Translations under genes and position numbers: made by a program | The notes under the pieces: generated by a model | The model's input: the letters and a program-made list of their open reading frames with translations, nothing else | Database searches by the model: none | What the model was told of the DNA's origin: nothing | DNA from: Ophiocordyceps camponoti-saundersi (nom. inval.) | Lineage: Eukaryota; Ascomycota; Sordariomycetes; Hypocreales; Ophiocordycipitaceae | Length of the DNA stretch: 33,156 nucleotides | Direction: 5' to 3' | NCBI GenBank assembly: GCA_003339415.1 | Contig: PDHQ01000299.1 | Location: forward strand, 7,724 to 40,879 | In this document: positions 21,481-32,332 of the stretch, in pieces | Position numbering within the stretch: the first letter of the stretch is position 1 | How the letters are laid out: each line of letters begins with the position of its first letter

Positions 21481-24093
21481 TTTTTCCTTTAAACTAACTA
21501 TTTATTTAATAACTAAGCTATATTTAGCGTATAATTAGCATAATTAAAATATATTATAAATTTAGTAAACTTAAACTATAAGCTCGGTAAGGAAATAAAC
21601 TTTAAACCGGAAAGGCTATTTTTTAGCGAACGAAATAATAAGTTTACTATTACGGCGATACTTTATAGTAAAGTAACGATAAGGCCTACGTTGCTAAATC
21701 TCCCTTTCTTAGCGGTAACTCCTAAGCTCGCGCGAACCCTTAAGTATAAATAGCCCCCTTAGTTTATAAGATAAATAGTTTAGCCGAAGGAACGCGTTAA
21801 GCTTTTTATAGATACGATTAAATACTTATATATATTTTAAGCTAGCGAGGAGATCGCTAATATTATCCCGTTTAATAATATCTAAGACTAAAGTAGCTAC
21901 GTAGATAATATAAGGCGTTTTATTTTTAGAGTATAGAGACGATTATAGGTAACTAGCTTTAAGCTAGGAGCTATAATAAAAATTTTAAATAAGGGAATTT
22001 AAGATAAAGTGCACCTATTTATAATTCCTATAATAATTACGATACCTATTATCGTAAATAAGACTACTAATATACTATTTAAAAAGAAAGTTTATTATAT
22101 TATACTTAAGTTTAACCTTAAGTAAGAAGTAAATAGTTACCCCCTTCTAAGTAATATAGTTAATTTTAAAGCGGATAGGACCGATATTAGGTATTATTAG
22201 GGCAGCTTCTTTTAGGATTAGTAAGCCTAAATACTCTATTTTTTCGACTTAATAAAGCCGGGGCGAGTACCTTAATCGAAAAAGGTAATAGCCGCATAAA
22301 GAGATATCTTAAGTAAGTTTTAGGGGGACTGCCCCTTTAATTTTATTATTATTCTTAGGACGCGATAGAAAGGAGAGTACGAATGCGGATACCTAGCCCT
22401 TTCTATACTATAATACTAGGCCCGTAGCTTTATCGGTCTTAAACTTGACGTATATATTAATAGCTTATCGAATAAGCGAGGATTAAGCGTTAAATAGTTT
22501 AGAGAAGATCTTAAGACCCCCCTAGATTCCCGTATTCTCTTATAAGATTAGGCTATACGAACCGAAGATAGTAACGGTAATAACTACGATAAATTAATCG
22601 CTTAGATAACTAGTAACCTATATACTATTAAGGCGAATAAACTAGGTATCCGAAAGTTAGAATAGTTTAACTTCTTAGGAAATAGTTATAGATTTAAACT
22701 AAGGAACTAGGAGGGCGGCGAAGATCTCTTAATAAAGCTAGAAGTAAGCTTAATAACGCTTAGGGGCCTATGCCCCGAGGCTACCGTCCCCTACTACCGG
22801 ATCCTTAGAAAATACCGAACTATTACGCCTAAGACCTTTACTAATAACTTTATAATAAAAAGCTATATTATAATACTATACTTAGGCGCTATTAGAGTTA
22901 GAAGATAGCCTTAGGGAGATCGGGAAGAACTATAAGAGATCGATATTAACGACTTTAATAGGGGCGAAGGGGCCGGGGATAATAAGGCTCTAGACGAGGA
23001 AAAGGTTAGGGAGGAAAACGATAAGGACCTTCCCGAGGATAAGACTATAAAAGGCCCGACTAATAATTAAATAGTCCTAATATCTAGCTTTTTATCTTCT
23101 CTTAGATCTAAAAACCCCCTAACTCTAAAAGGACTTAGACGAGAGACGAGCGTTATAAAGAATATAAGAAAGGAAGATAAGGCGACTAAGGCGCCTAATA
23201 ACGCTATAACTAGAGAGGAAACGACTAGGATAAAGAAAATAATCCCTTAGGAATTAACGGGCATATTATAGCTTAAGAAACTTACTACGGGGAAGAAAAT
23301 ACCCGTAGGATTAAACCCGGCCCTAATATAGCCGGCTTTCTCTCCGAGGCGCAGCGCGAGGACGAAGAAGTTAACGAAGCGCGACTATTTAATTAAGAAC
23401 CTTACGTTATAGAAAACGGCCCCTAAAAGAAAAGGGGAGGAAAAAGATATAGGAACGTTAAAATTAATACGCTTTACTTATTTTACCTTAGGTAAAAACC
23501 CTATAGTCTAGCTTAGCGAAGGACTTATAGCTATAAGTATAGGCCGAGAACTAATTAATTTAAACCCGCTTAGCTTTAAGGTTAGAAGGGTTAAGCGTTA
23601 TAAGAATTATATAACTTAAACTAAGAGTTACGGACCTATACGATAAGGAAAGTATATCGCACTTAATATGGCCGGATTTATTATAGTATATACCGGACGC
23701 GCACTTATTAGAAACTAGCTTTAAGAACCGAAGATAATCCTAATAATCCCGAAGACTAGTTTTTTTATTAGCTTATAGCCCCCGGGGCTTATATACCCTA
23801 GTATATAGGCCGAGATTAATAAAGCTATTAATAATTATTTAATTAAGTAACGATAAGAGCGAGAGAAGGGACCTAAAAGAGATATACTATTAGCGGGCGG
23901 TCGGCGCGAACGCTAGAGTCGACGAATCTAAGGGTTAGACCCTAAGGAGAAGTAACTAGAGTTTCCTTTATTATTTCCTTTACTAAGAGTCCTTTCCGCC
24001 TTTATTTTATCGCGCTTATACGCACCTTATTTAAGTTATAAGAAAAAGTTAGTTATTACCGAGAAAAAGGGCTAATTACTTATTATTATAGCA
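21481..24093 (+). pseudogene. Long gene ghost, about 860 codons, unknown protein
   Basis: The frame starting at 21481 stays readable for about 860 codons. By hand count it holds about 52 TAA or TAG and no TGA noted, while the lines checked in the other two frames mostly hold more stops. Restoring Gln or Trp at the stops would give a plausible protein. Landmarks: PERLFFSERNNKFTITAI near 21605; SSYVDNIRRFIFRV near 21891; YECGYLALSIL near 22378; FIGLKLDVYINSLSNKRGL near 22430; GLCPEATVPYYRILRKYR near 22768. An acidic segment follows (ALDEEKVREENDKDLPEDK, about 22987-23043), then a basic one (SPRRSARTKKLTKRDY, 23341-23388), then a C-terminal part with GKYIALNMAGFIIVYTGRAL near 23647. No start codon or introns can be placed. 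I do not recognise the family; it could be a transposon protein or a captured host gene. Confidence 0.6.
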
Positions 24094-24104
24094 CGCGCTT
24101 AGGG

Positions 24105-24730
24105 AGGAGTTTAGCGGCGGAGATAAGGACGCCGAAAGAAATATAAGCGCTTACCTTAGCTAGGGAATTATTAGGGACTTATAAAAAGTTTAATTAAATA
24201 GTTCCTAAACCCTTTTTTCTTTTCCTAAGAGCTGCTAAAAGTTAATATATAAGGGTAGTTAAGCTAAGATAGGGGCTATTATTAGGTATATAGCATAGAT
24301 TAGTTTCCCTTAAAAGAGGACGAATTAAGTAAATAATTAGCCCTTAACCTTATTTTTAAAGCTATAATAAAAGTTATATATCGTAAGTTAAGTTTTAGAA
24401 AGGACTTATAGTAAAAACTACTAAACGGAATTATAACTTTATTTTAAACTTTATACTTTTATACTATAAATTACTAATTTAAATACCTTTTTCGAAATTT
24501 TTAGTATTTAATTAAATAGTTTCTACCTTTATATTACTTCTTTCTCTTATCTTTATATAGAGAACCGACTCCTTATTATTTTCCCTATAGAGAATTACTA
24601 TATAGCTCTTCCCCCTATAGCTAGAGATCCCCCCTTATATTAGTTAAAAACTTTAGTTACGTAAGAAGTTACGCCCCTTAGGTATCTACTACGCTTACTT
24701 AGGGTATCCTTCTTCCCCCGCTAAAATACT
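24105..24730 (+). repeat. Family D copy 4
   Basis: Well-preserved copy with the full landmark series from GTTTAGCGGCGG to CCTTCTTCCCCCGC. It begins about 10 bp after the readable end of the long gene ghost. D3 and D4 flank 7.6 kb in direct orientation, but the segment between them has gene ghosts on both strands, so a simple LTR element is not a good model. Confidence 0.75.
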
Positions 24731-24991
24731 ATACTAATAACTAGTTTATTAGCTCCGATCTCGCTAAGATACTTACCTTAAGATATTTTATTAGTTAATA
24801 GAAGATCTAATTTAAATAGAGAGGTTTATTCCTTCTAAAAGGAGGCGATTATAATAGCGAAGTCGAGGCTCGAAACGAAAGCTAAGGCGGAGGCTAATAA
24901 TAAAATAGCCCGAAAAGCTAAAAGCTAATTCTACTTTCGCTATAAGGATAGAGAGTTAGGGGGGGGGTTTATATAGGTATCGCTTTTAACC

Positions 24992-25383
24992 TAACCCCTA
25001 AGGGATAAGGAGTATAGTAAACGGGTTTATCCTAGAGAGGATAAGAGTAATTAGGGAGTTTATCTCTTAGGAAATAAGAATAGTAGTAAATAAGTTTATA
25101 GCTTAGGGAATAAGAAAAGAAATAGGTAAGTTTATAAGTAAACGGGTTTATCTAATAAGAGATAGGAAGAGGAGTAAATAGGTTTATAAGTAAAAGGGTT
25201 TATCTCTTAGGGAATAAGAATAGAGTAAATAAGTTTATCCTTTTAGGGATAAGAAAAGTAGTAAACGAGAACGAGTTTATGCCTAGGAGAAAGAAAAGTA
25301 ATTAGCGAGTTTAACCCTAGGGGAGAAGAAGGGCAATTACCTAGCTTATCTTATAATTTATAAGAGAAGTAGTTAACGGGTTT
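24992..25383 (+). repeat. Minisatellite array 2 (degenerate 36-bp units)
   Basis: About ten diverged units of the same family as array 1 and the right-edge array, with the GTTTATC..TAGGG.ATAAGAA half still clear. Several units have lost the second half. A 9-G run (24959-24967) lies just upstream. The array ends GTAGTTAACGGGTTTTTA and leads into module R2, just as array 1 leads into R1. Confidence 0.82.
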
Positions 25384-25769
25384 TTATAACCTTAGTATTA
25401 GTACTAAATACTAGCGTAGTATTTAGCTAGATTTTAAAGATATAGAAATATTACTCGAGTAAATTTCCTATAAGGTTAAACGCTATAATAAGTAAAACTA
25501 TACGCCTAATAGCTTATAGTAGAAAATTAGGTTATAGTATATTTTATAAAGATATTTTATAAATAGAATCTAATAATAAGAACTTATAATAGTATTATAA
25601 GATTTAAAGAGTTATTTTAGAGCTATCTAAGTAATAAGTTTATAAATAAGCTTCCTAGTATAACTATAGATCCTTCGAGAAGAAGCTATAGAATAATTTA
25701 GGATTTCTTTTACTATAGAAGTGGTCGGGCTAAAGAGTAATTATAAACGAAGCCTACTATTAAGGATAA
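25384..25769 (+). repeat. Module R copy 2, left part
   Basis: Aligns with 18853-19250 (for example GAGCTATCTAAGTAATAAGT near 25619 and a nearly identical word near 19095). The alignment stops abruptly near 25769, where copy 1 runs on without a gap. Confidence 0.75.
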
Positions 25770-26754
25770 ACCTAGCAGGCACTTATATAACTAAGCTAGT
25801 TTAGCGGGGTTAAAAGGATACTCTTAAAGAAAGGAAAAAGAAGAAGAAAAAGGGAAAAAGGGATAAAGGAGTAATTCCGTATAATTCCTAGAAATTTAAA
25901 AGACGTAGAATTAAAGGGGCTAAGGGAGGAAGGAATCCGTAGCAGGTAGCCCTACCTTACTAGGTCCGAATACGCTTACGGCGACTAACTTTATATAAAA
26001 GGGCTCACGGCTGCCTTAGGTTTTCTTACTAAGGGTAGGAAATCGACCCCTTCTTATAAGTATAAATCTAACCCTTCCTAGGTCCTTTAGCCCCCTCTAG
26101 CTAAGCGAATACTAATTAATTAGATCTATTAAATTAGGTAGGTAAGATTAAATAACCTTTCTAAACCCTATAGTCCTAACCGGCCCGTATAACCTAGCAG
26201 GTCCCTGCAGGCCTATACGGACCGGATAGTCCTATATACTTCCTTAAGATAGTCTTCTCTGCGAGGGCTATATATATATATAGGCAGGAGTGCCCGTTAC
26301 TCCCGCGAAACTAGGAGGCCTCTTCTTCTTTATCCCTATAGCTCGGCAGCTAAGTTAGCTTCTTTATTATTATAGGTATAAAATTATTATACTTATTCGT
26401 TACCTTCTATAGTAATAGCGCTCTAGTAAGCGCGATTATACTAACGAGATTAAAGATATATTTATTAGACGGGCTATCCGATATTAGTATCGAGGGATCC
26501 TAAAAAGGAGTATACTTATTATCGCGATACCCTCTCGTATACGACGTACGAAAAGGGTAAATATCTAAAAACTAAATACCTATTTAAACGTATAAAGTAA
26601 TAAATAAGGAATATAAAAAGTAAAATAGGGAGTTATAAGATAAGAAAGATCTCGTATAAAGGGTCCTTATAACTCGGGTAAGCCGTATATATATTAGGAT
26701 AAGGCTATAGGGGCAGTATAAGGCTACGAGGTATCGTAAGATTCCTTAATAATA
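25770..26754. mobile_element. Insertion of about 985 bp within module R2
   Basis: This segment is absent from module R1, so it was inserted into R2 (or lost from R1). It starts ACCTAGCAGGCACTTATATA, a 20-bp sequence also present inverted at 5669-5688. It contains a purine tract (25820-25875), a hairpin (26180-26225) and, at 26442-26560, a + strand frame reading LTRLKIYLLDGLSDISIEGS and LLSRYPLVYDVRKG. No transposase is recognised and the right end has no clear inverted copy of the left end. It retains more CAGG and CTGC words than its flanks. Confidence 0.5.
26180..26225. repeat. Hairpin with 12-bp arms
   Basis: CCGGCCCGTATA at 26180-26191 pairs with TATACGGACCGG at 26214-26225, with one mismatch that a G-T pair would tolerate. 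The loop holds CCTAGCAGG and the palindrome CCTGCAGG (26204-26211), so the end motif of the insertion recurs here. Confidence 0.7.
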
Positions 26755-27040
26755 TTAAGTTTAAGTAAGTAAAATACTTCTTAGCTAAGGATAATAATAA
26801 CTAATCGATATCTTTCTAATAGCTAAGAAAGAATATTACCTATTACGGAGTAAATATAATAGGTATTAACTAAGAGATTATTAGCAAACTCGGCTTTAGG
26901 TTTATTATTTAGTTAGCTAATTACGCTAAGAGAAACGAGATATACTAATAAATCGTCCTTAGAGCTATTCCCGTATATTTAGTTTATCGGCTACCCTATA
27001 TCGAACTATAGCAAAACTTTTAAGAAGATATATTAACGAA
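26755..27040 (+). repeat. Module R copy 2, right part (coding remnant)
   Basis: Resumes the alignment with 19260-19560. The shared protein-level series LSNSQ.RIL, LGL, TRY, KSSLELF and FIGYP is given under copy 1. The two copies differ mainly by transitions typical of RIP. Confidence 0.72.
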
Positions 27041-27227
27041 GGTAAGAATAACTAATAGTTCGGGCCTATAACTAGTAGCGTTAAAGAATACGGTAAGGTA
27101 GTTAATAGTACGATTATAGTAAAAACGCTAGATTCTATTTACTTTAAGGTAACTGCTAATAAGCTGTTTAAGGAAATAGGGAAGGATAGTAAAGGCGTTA
27201 TTATAGCGCGGAAGTATCTAGTATTAT

Positions 27228-27440
27228 ACGGCCTACCTTATAAGCCTCCCTCTTAGTTAGTTAGCGCTGCTAGCCTTACTTCCTAAGGCCCTAGCCTTAC
27301 TATATAGACTTAGCAGAATTATAGTTATTATATTAGGAATATTACTATATTTATCGAGGCTGCCTTTCGCTATATAAGATATAGGAATAGCTTTTTTAGT
27401 ACTAAGCGCTAAGTATCTTAGATTTCCTCTAGTACCGAGC
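27228..27440 (+). repeat. Family M copy 2
   Basis: Shares its first 170 bp with 7950-8110 and 27938-28110, starting at GCCTACCTTATA. In the common frame it reads AYLISLPLSQLALLALLPKA, where Q is a stop codon, then IIVILGILLYLSRL-like hydrophobic sequence. A minus-strand frame of 61 codons overlaps it, but it uses a chance ATG within the repeat and is not taken as a gene. Confidence 0.75.
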
Positions 27441-27937
27441 ACGAAAATAATAGCCGCTATAATTATAATTTTTACTTAACTAGCTTAAGGAATACCCGGA
27501 GAGAAGTTTATCGATTAGTAGTTAGTACCTTAGAGGCTTAGACTAAAAGAGAAATAAACTACTAAGTATAAGAAGAGCAGGCTAATATATATAATTAATC
27601 TTACGAGCAGTATATATAAGATATACTATATTATACTAGTAGCCTATATAAGTATCTAAGTATATATATATATATAGACTATTTATTAGAGAGGAAAAAC
27701 TATAAGGCCTAAGGGAAGACCTCTTACTTAATAAGGTTAGCTAGCTTATAGGCCTAATTCGTTATGTTAGAGAGCTTATTTATTATAGGTTATCTATCTA
27801 AAGTTACGCCGGTTTTAAGCAGGGGATAACTATACTTCCTTAGTTCCTATTATACGTAGATATTATCTAAGTTCTAGGTAGTTATAATACGTATATCGGC
27901 AAATACTATAGCGAAGATCTTAAGTTATATTATAGGG
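27441..27937. other. Degenerate stretch between two M copies
   Basis: AT-rich, with a TA run near 27660-27674. No gene or repeat copy recognised. M copies 2 and 3 are 710 bp apart in direct orientation, so this stretch is either unique sequence caught in a local duplication or an eroded part of the repeat. Confidence 0.4.
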
Positions 27938-28110
27938 GCCTACCTTATAAACCTCCCTCTTAGTTAGTTAGCGCTGCTAACCTTACTTCTTAAGGCATAG
28001 CCTTATAAAATAAACCTAGTAGAATTATTATTATAGTTATAAGTATTAGGAATTTTAATACCTTTATTAATACTACTATTAACCTTATAATAAGTTACTT
28101 TTATAAGAAT
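27938..28110 (+). repeat. Family M copy 3
   Basis: Reads AYLINLPLSQLALLTLLLKA (Q marks a stop) and then VLGILIPLLILLLTL, closely parallel to copies 1 and 2. The hydrophobic stretch resembles a membrane segment. Identity to copy 2 is highest in the first 60 bp. Confidence 0.75.
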
Positions 28111-29304
28111 ACTCTATTACTATTTTAGTTAGTCCCTAGCCCCGTAGCTATAAGGGTAGTATTAGAAAAGAAAAACTAACTTTAATTTATATAATTATAA
28201 GTAGGTAGGATATAATTAAGGGGGTTATTAAACGTAGAAGGAAAACTCTAATATAAAGATATATATATTCGTTTAGATTCCCTAGTAACGATAAAATACT
28301 CCTACTTAGTATATCGCTAGCTTAGAAGCTAGTATTTTTATTCTTAAGAGCCTTTCTCTAAGGACCGCTATTTTTATATATATATATATATTATATATAT
28401 AAGGAAGGCCTCTAAGCCTAAGGGTTAGAGGTTAAGCTCTCTATATTTATAGTTTATATAAATATATATATAATATACTTACCTATATTCTAACTCTTAG
28501 ATATATAAATTAATTACTTAGTTTATTCTTTATTCGACGTAATATTCCGATTCCGTTAGAATCCGTCTAAGATTATAACCTTAGTAAGAGGTAGCTTATA
28601 GTCGCTACTTATAAACGGCCCTAAGATAGGTGCTAAGTCCCTTTATAATAAACTTACTTATATATATATTTCCCCTATCTTACCTAACCGGAGCTTAGGC
28701 GAGTATAACTCTAGCCGAGGAAAGGATCGAGCGGGGTTATAATTTCTACTAAGGTTATCTTAGGGTTATACCGTAAATAGCTAAGTAACTAGCTCGCTTA
28801 TTAAAGGCGAATATCTTACGAGTAGTATTTGCTAAATTTATTAACTTAATCCCTTAGGTGCTAGGATATATATTATAGAAAGCGAATATATCTTTTTATT
28901 ATTATTTACGCGTAATAATATAAACTTAGATAAACGAGGCGATTAGTAACTTTACTAAAGACGAAACTAAGGAGGAATTAATATATATATATATAAGAAA
29001 AAGAGATATTTAGATATCCCTAGTAGCTAATTAGTTAGCAAATTATAAATATAGCTATAAGCTACGTAATTATAAATATATAATATATATATAAGATATA
29101 TATCCTAGCTTACCTACCTACTTATATAAGGCTATTTTTAAAAAATATATTATCTATTACTATATTTATCGTACCTCCTATAATAGGTCTTTACGATAAA
29201 AACTAGCGGAGAAGGTCTAAACCTTATATTAGCGAATCGTATTATTATTATAAACCTATAGTAGAAAATAACGAAGGAGAAGTAAGCGAAATATCGCAGC
29301 TATA
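28111..29304. other. Degenerate AT-rich stretch before the satellite block
   Basis: No gene can be named. It contains several TA runs (28374-28402, 28980-28994, 29076-29100) and a weak + strand frame near 29150-29300 reading ILSITIFIVPPIIGLYDK. The last 30 bases grade into the 31-bp tandem repeat. Confidence 0.45.
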
Positions 29305-29490
29305 GCGTATAGCGTTTTAAGTAGAGGAAAAAGACGCGTATAGCGTTTCGGAAAAACGAAAGAGATACGTATAGTATTTCGGGCAGATAAAAGAGATATA
29401 TATAGCGTTTCGGATAGACGAAAAAGACGCGTGTAGTATTTCGGATAAACGAAAAAGAAATATATAGCGCTTTAGGTAGACTAAAAAGAT
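29305..29490 (+). repeat. 31-bp tandem repeat, six units
   Basis: Six units of exactly 31 bp start at 29305, 29336, 29367, 29398, 29429 and 29460. Each reads roughly GCGTATAGCGTTTCGG, then .AGACGAAAAAGAC. The sixth unit is at the same time the head of the first higher-order unit, whose head (TATAGCGCTTCGGGCAGAC) is the same sequence. The 31-mer is therefore a tandem expansion of the start of the higher-order core. Confidence 0.93.
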
Positions 29491-32332
29491 ATATCTTATC
29501 TATATCTTAGTCTAAGGAGCGGAAATCGAGTCCTATATTTCGTTAATATAGGTATAAAAGGATAAGGAGATTAACTATATTATATAGGATAATAACTATA
29601 TACTAGAAACGATAGGTATTTATCCCCTAAGGGATAAGAAAAGGAGTTAATAGGTTTATCCCTTAGGGATAAAAAGGGTAGCGTATAGCGCTTTAAGTAG
29701 ACGAAAGAGATACGTCTTATCCGTATCTTAGTCCGAGAAGCGGAAATTAAGTCCTATATTTCGTTAATATAAGTACGAAAAGATAAGGAGATTAACTATA
29801 CCGTATAAGATAATAACGATATACCCGAGATAATAAGTATTTATCCCCTAAGGGATAAGGAGAGTAATTAATAAGTTTATCCCTTAAAAGATAAGAAAAG
29901 TAATTAATAAGTTTATCCCTTAAGGGATAAGAAAAGTAATTAATAAGTTTATCCCTTAAGGGATAAGAAAAGTAATTAATAAGTTTATCCCCTAAGGGAT
30001 AAGAAAAGTAGTTAATAGGTTTATCTTTTAGGGGATAAGAAAGGTAGTTAATAAGTTAGTCCCGTAAAAGATAATTAGAAAGAAGTAAGCTAACTATCGT
30101 ATATAGCGCTTTAGGCAGACTAAAGAGACGCGTTTTATCCGTATCTTAGTCCGAGGAGCGGGAGTCGAGTCTTATATTTTATTAATATAGGTGCGAAAAG
30201 ATAAGGAGATTAACTATACTATATAGGATAATAACGATATACCCGAGATAATAGGTATTTATCGCCTAAAAGATAAGGAGAGTAGTTAATAAGTTTATCT
30301 CTTAAGGGATAAGAAAAGTAGTTAATAAGTTTATCCCTTAAGGGATAAGAAAAGTAATTAATAAGTTTATCCTCTAAAAGATAAGAAAAGGAGTTAATAA
30401 GTTTATCCCTTAAAAAATAAGAAGAGTAGTTAATAAGTTTATCCCTTAAAAGATAAGAAAGGTAGTTAATAGGTTAATCCCGTGGAAAATAATTAGAGAG
30501 AAGTAAGCTAACTATCGTATATAGCGCTTCGGGGAGACTAAAGAGACGCGTCTTATCTATATCTTAGTCCGAGGAGCGGGAGTTAAGTCCTATATTTCGT
30601 TAACGTAAGTGCGAAAAGATAAGAAGATTAACTATACCGTATAGAATAACGATAATATACCTAAAATAATAAGTATTTATCCCCTAGGAGATAAGAAGAG
30701 TAGTTAATAAGTTTATCCCCTAAGGGATAAGAAGAGCAGTTAATAAGTTAATCTTATAGAAGATAACTAAAGAGAAGTAAGCTAATTATTATATATAGCG
30801 CTTCGAGCAGACTAAAGAGACGCGTCTTATTTATATTTTAGTTTAAGGAGCGGGAGTTAAGTTTTATATTTCGTTAATATAAATATAAAAGGGTAAGGAG
30901 ATTAACTATACCGTATAGGATAATAACGATATACCCGAAACGATAAGTATTTATCCCCTAAAGGATAAAAAGAGTAGTTAATAAGTTTATCCCCTAAAAG
31001 ATAAAAAAAGCAGTTAATAGGTTAGTTCCGTAAAAGATAACTAAAGAGAAGTAAGCTAATTATCGTATATAGCGCTTCGGGCAAACTAAAAAGACGCGTC
31101 TTATCCGTATCTTAGTCTAAGGAGCGGGAGTTAAGTCCTATATTTCGTTAACGTAAGTGCGAAAAAATAAGGAGATTAATTATATTATATAAGATAACGA
31201 TAAGATACTTAAGATAATAAGTATTTATCCCCTAAAAGATAAGGAGAGTAGTTAATAGGTTTATCCCTTAAGGGATAAGAAGAGTAGTTAATAAGTTTAT
31301 CCTTTAAAAGATAAGGAGAGTAGTTAATAAGTTTATCCCCTAAGGGATAAGAAGAGTAGCTAATAGGTTTATCCCTTAAGGGATAAGAAAAGTAATTAAT
31401 AAGTTAGTCCTATAAAAGATAATTAGAGAGAAGTAAGCTAACTATTACGTATAGCGCTTCGGGCAGACTAAAGAGACGCGTCTTATCTATATCTTAATCT
31501 AAGGAGCGGGAGTTAAGTCCTATATTTCGTTAATATAGGTATAAAAAGATAAGGAGATTAACTATATCGTATAGGATAATAACGATATACCCGAGACGAT
31601 AAGTATTTATCCCCTAAAGGATAAGGAGAGTAGTTAATAAGTTTATCCCTTAAAGGATAAGAAAAGTAGTTAATAAGTTTATCCCTTAGGGGATAAGAAA
31701 GGTAATTAATAAGTTAGTCCTATAGAAGATAATTAGAGAGAAATAAGCTAACTATTACGTGCAGCGCTTCGGGCAGACTAAAAAGATATATCTTATCTAT
31801 ATTTTAGTTCGAGGAGCGGGAGTTAAGTCCTATATTTCGTCGACGTAGGTGCGAAAAGATAAAGAGATTAACTATATTATATAAGATAATAACGATATAC
31901 CTAAGATAATAGGTATTTATCCCCTAAAGGATAAGGAGAGTAATTAATAAGTTTATCTCTTAGGGGATAAGAAAAGTAGTTAATAAGTTTATCCCTTAAG
32001 GGATAAGAAAAGTAGTTAATAAGTTTATCCCTTAAAGGATAAGAAAAATAGTTAATAAGTTTATCCTCTAAGGGAGAAGAAAAGTAATTAATAAGTTTAT
32101 CCCTTAAAAGATAAGAAAGGTAATTAACGGGTTAGTCCCGTAGAAGATAATTAGAGAGAAGTAAGCTAACTATCGCGTATAGCGCTTCGGGCAGATTAAA
32201 GAGACGCGTCTCGTCCGTATCTTAGTCTAAAGAGCGGGAGTCGAGTCCTATATTTCGTTAACGTAGATATAAAAGGATAAGGAGATTAACTATACCGTGC
32301 AGAATAATAACGATATACCCGAAACGATAGGT
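29460..32332 (+). repeat. Higher-order satellite: nine cores plus variable 36-bp units
   Basis: A core of about 200 bp recurs nine times. Its AGCGCT landmark starts at 29466, 29687, 30105, 30523, 30797, 31071, 31453, 31763 and 32181. Each core passes into a block of 36-bp units and then a 50-bp tail (GTTAGTCCCGTA.AAGATAA, then GTAAGCTAACTAT) before the next core. After the shortened first unit the spacings are 418, 418, 274, 274, 382, 310 and 418 bp, that is 274 plus 36 times 4, 4, 0, 0, 3, 1 and 4. These correspond to 6, 6, 2, 2, 5, 3 and 6 units of 36 bp. No coding frame is seen. Confidence 0.94.

Noticed and set aside
15955..24730. One LTR retrotransposon bounded by D3 and D4
   Set aside because: The interior has gene ghosts on both strands, a minisatellite and no reverse transcriptase or integrase signature, and two further D copies lie outside it.
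27257..27442. Minus-strand ATG frame of 61 codons
   Set aside because: It overlaps family M copy 2 on the opposite strand from the frame shared by all three copies. A chance ATG explains it.
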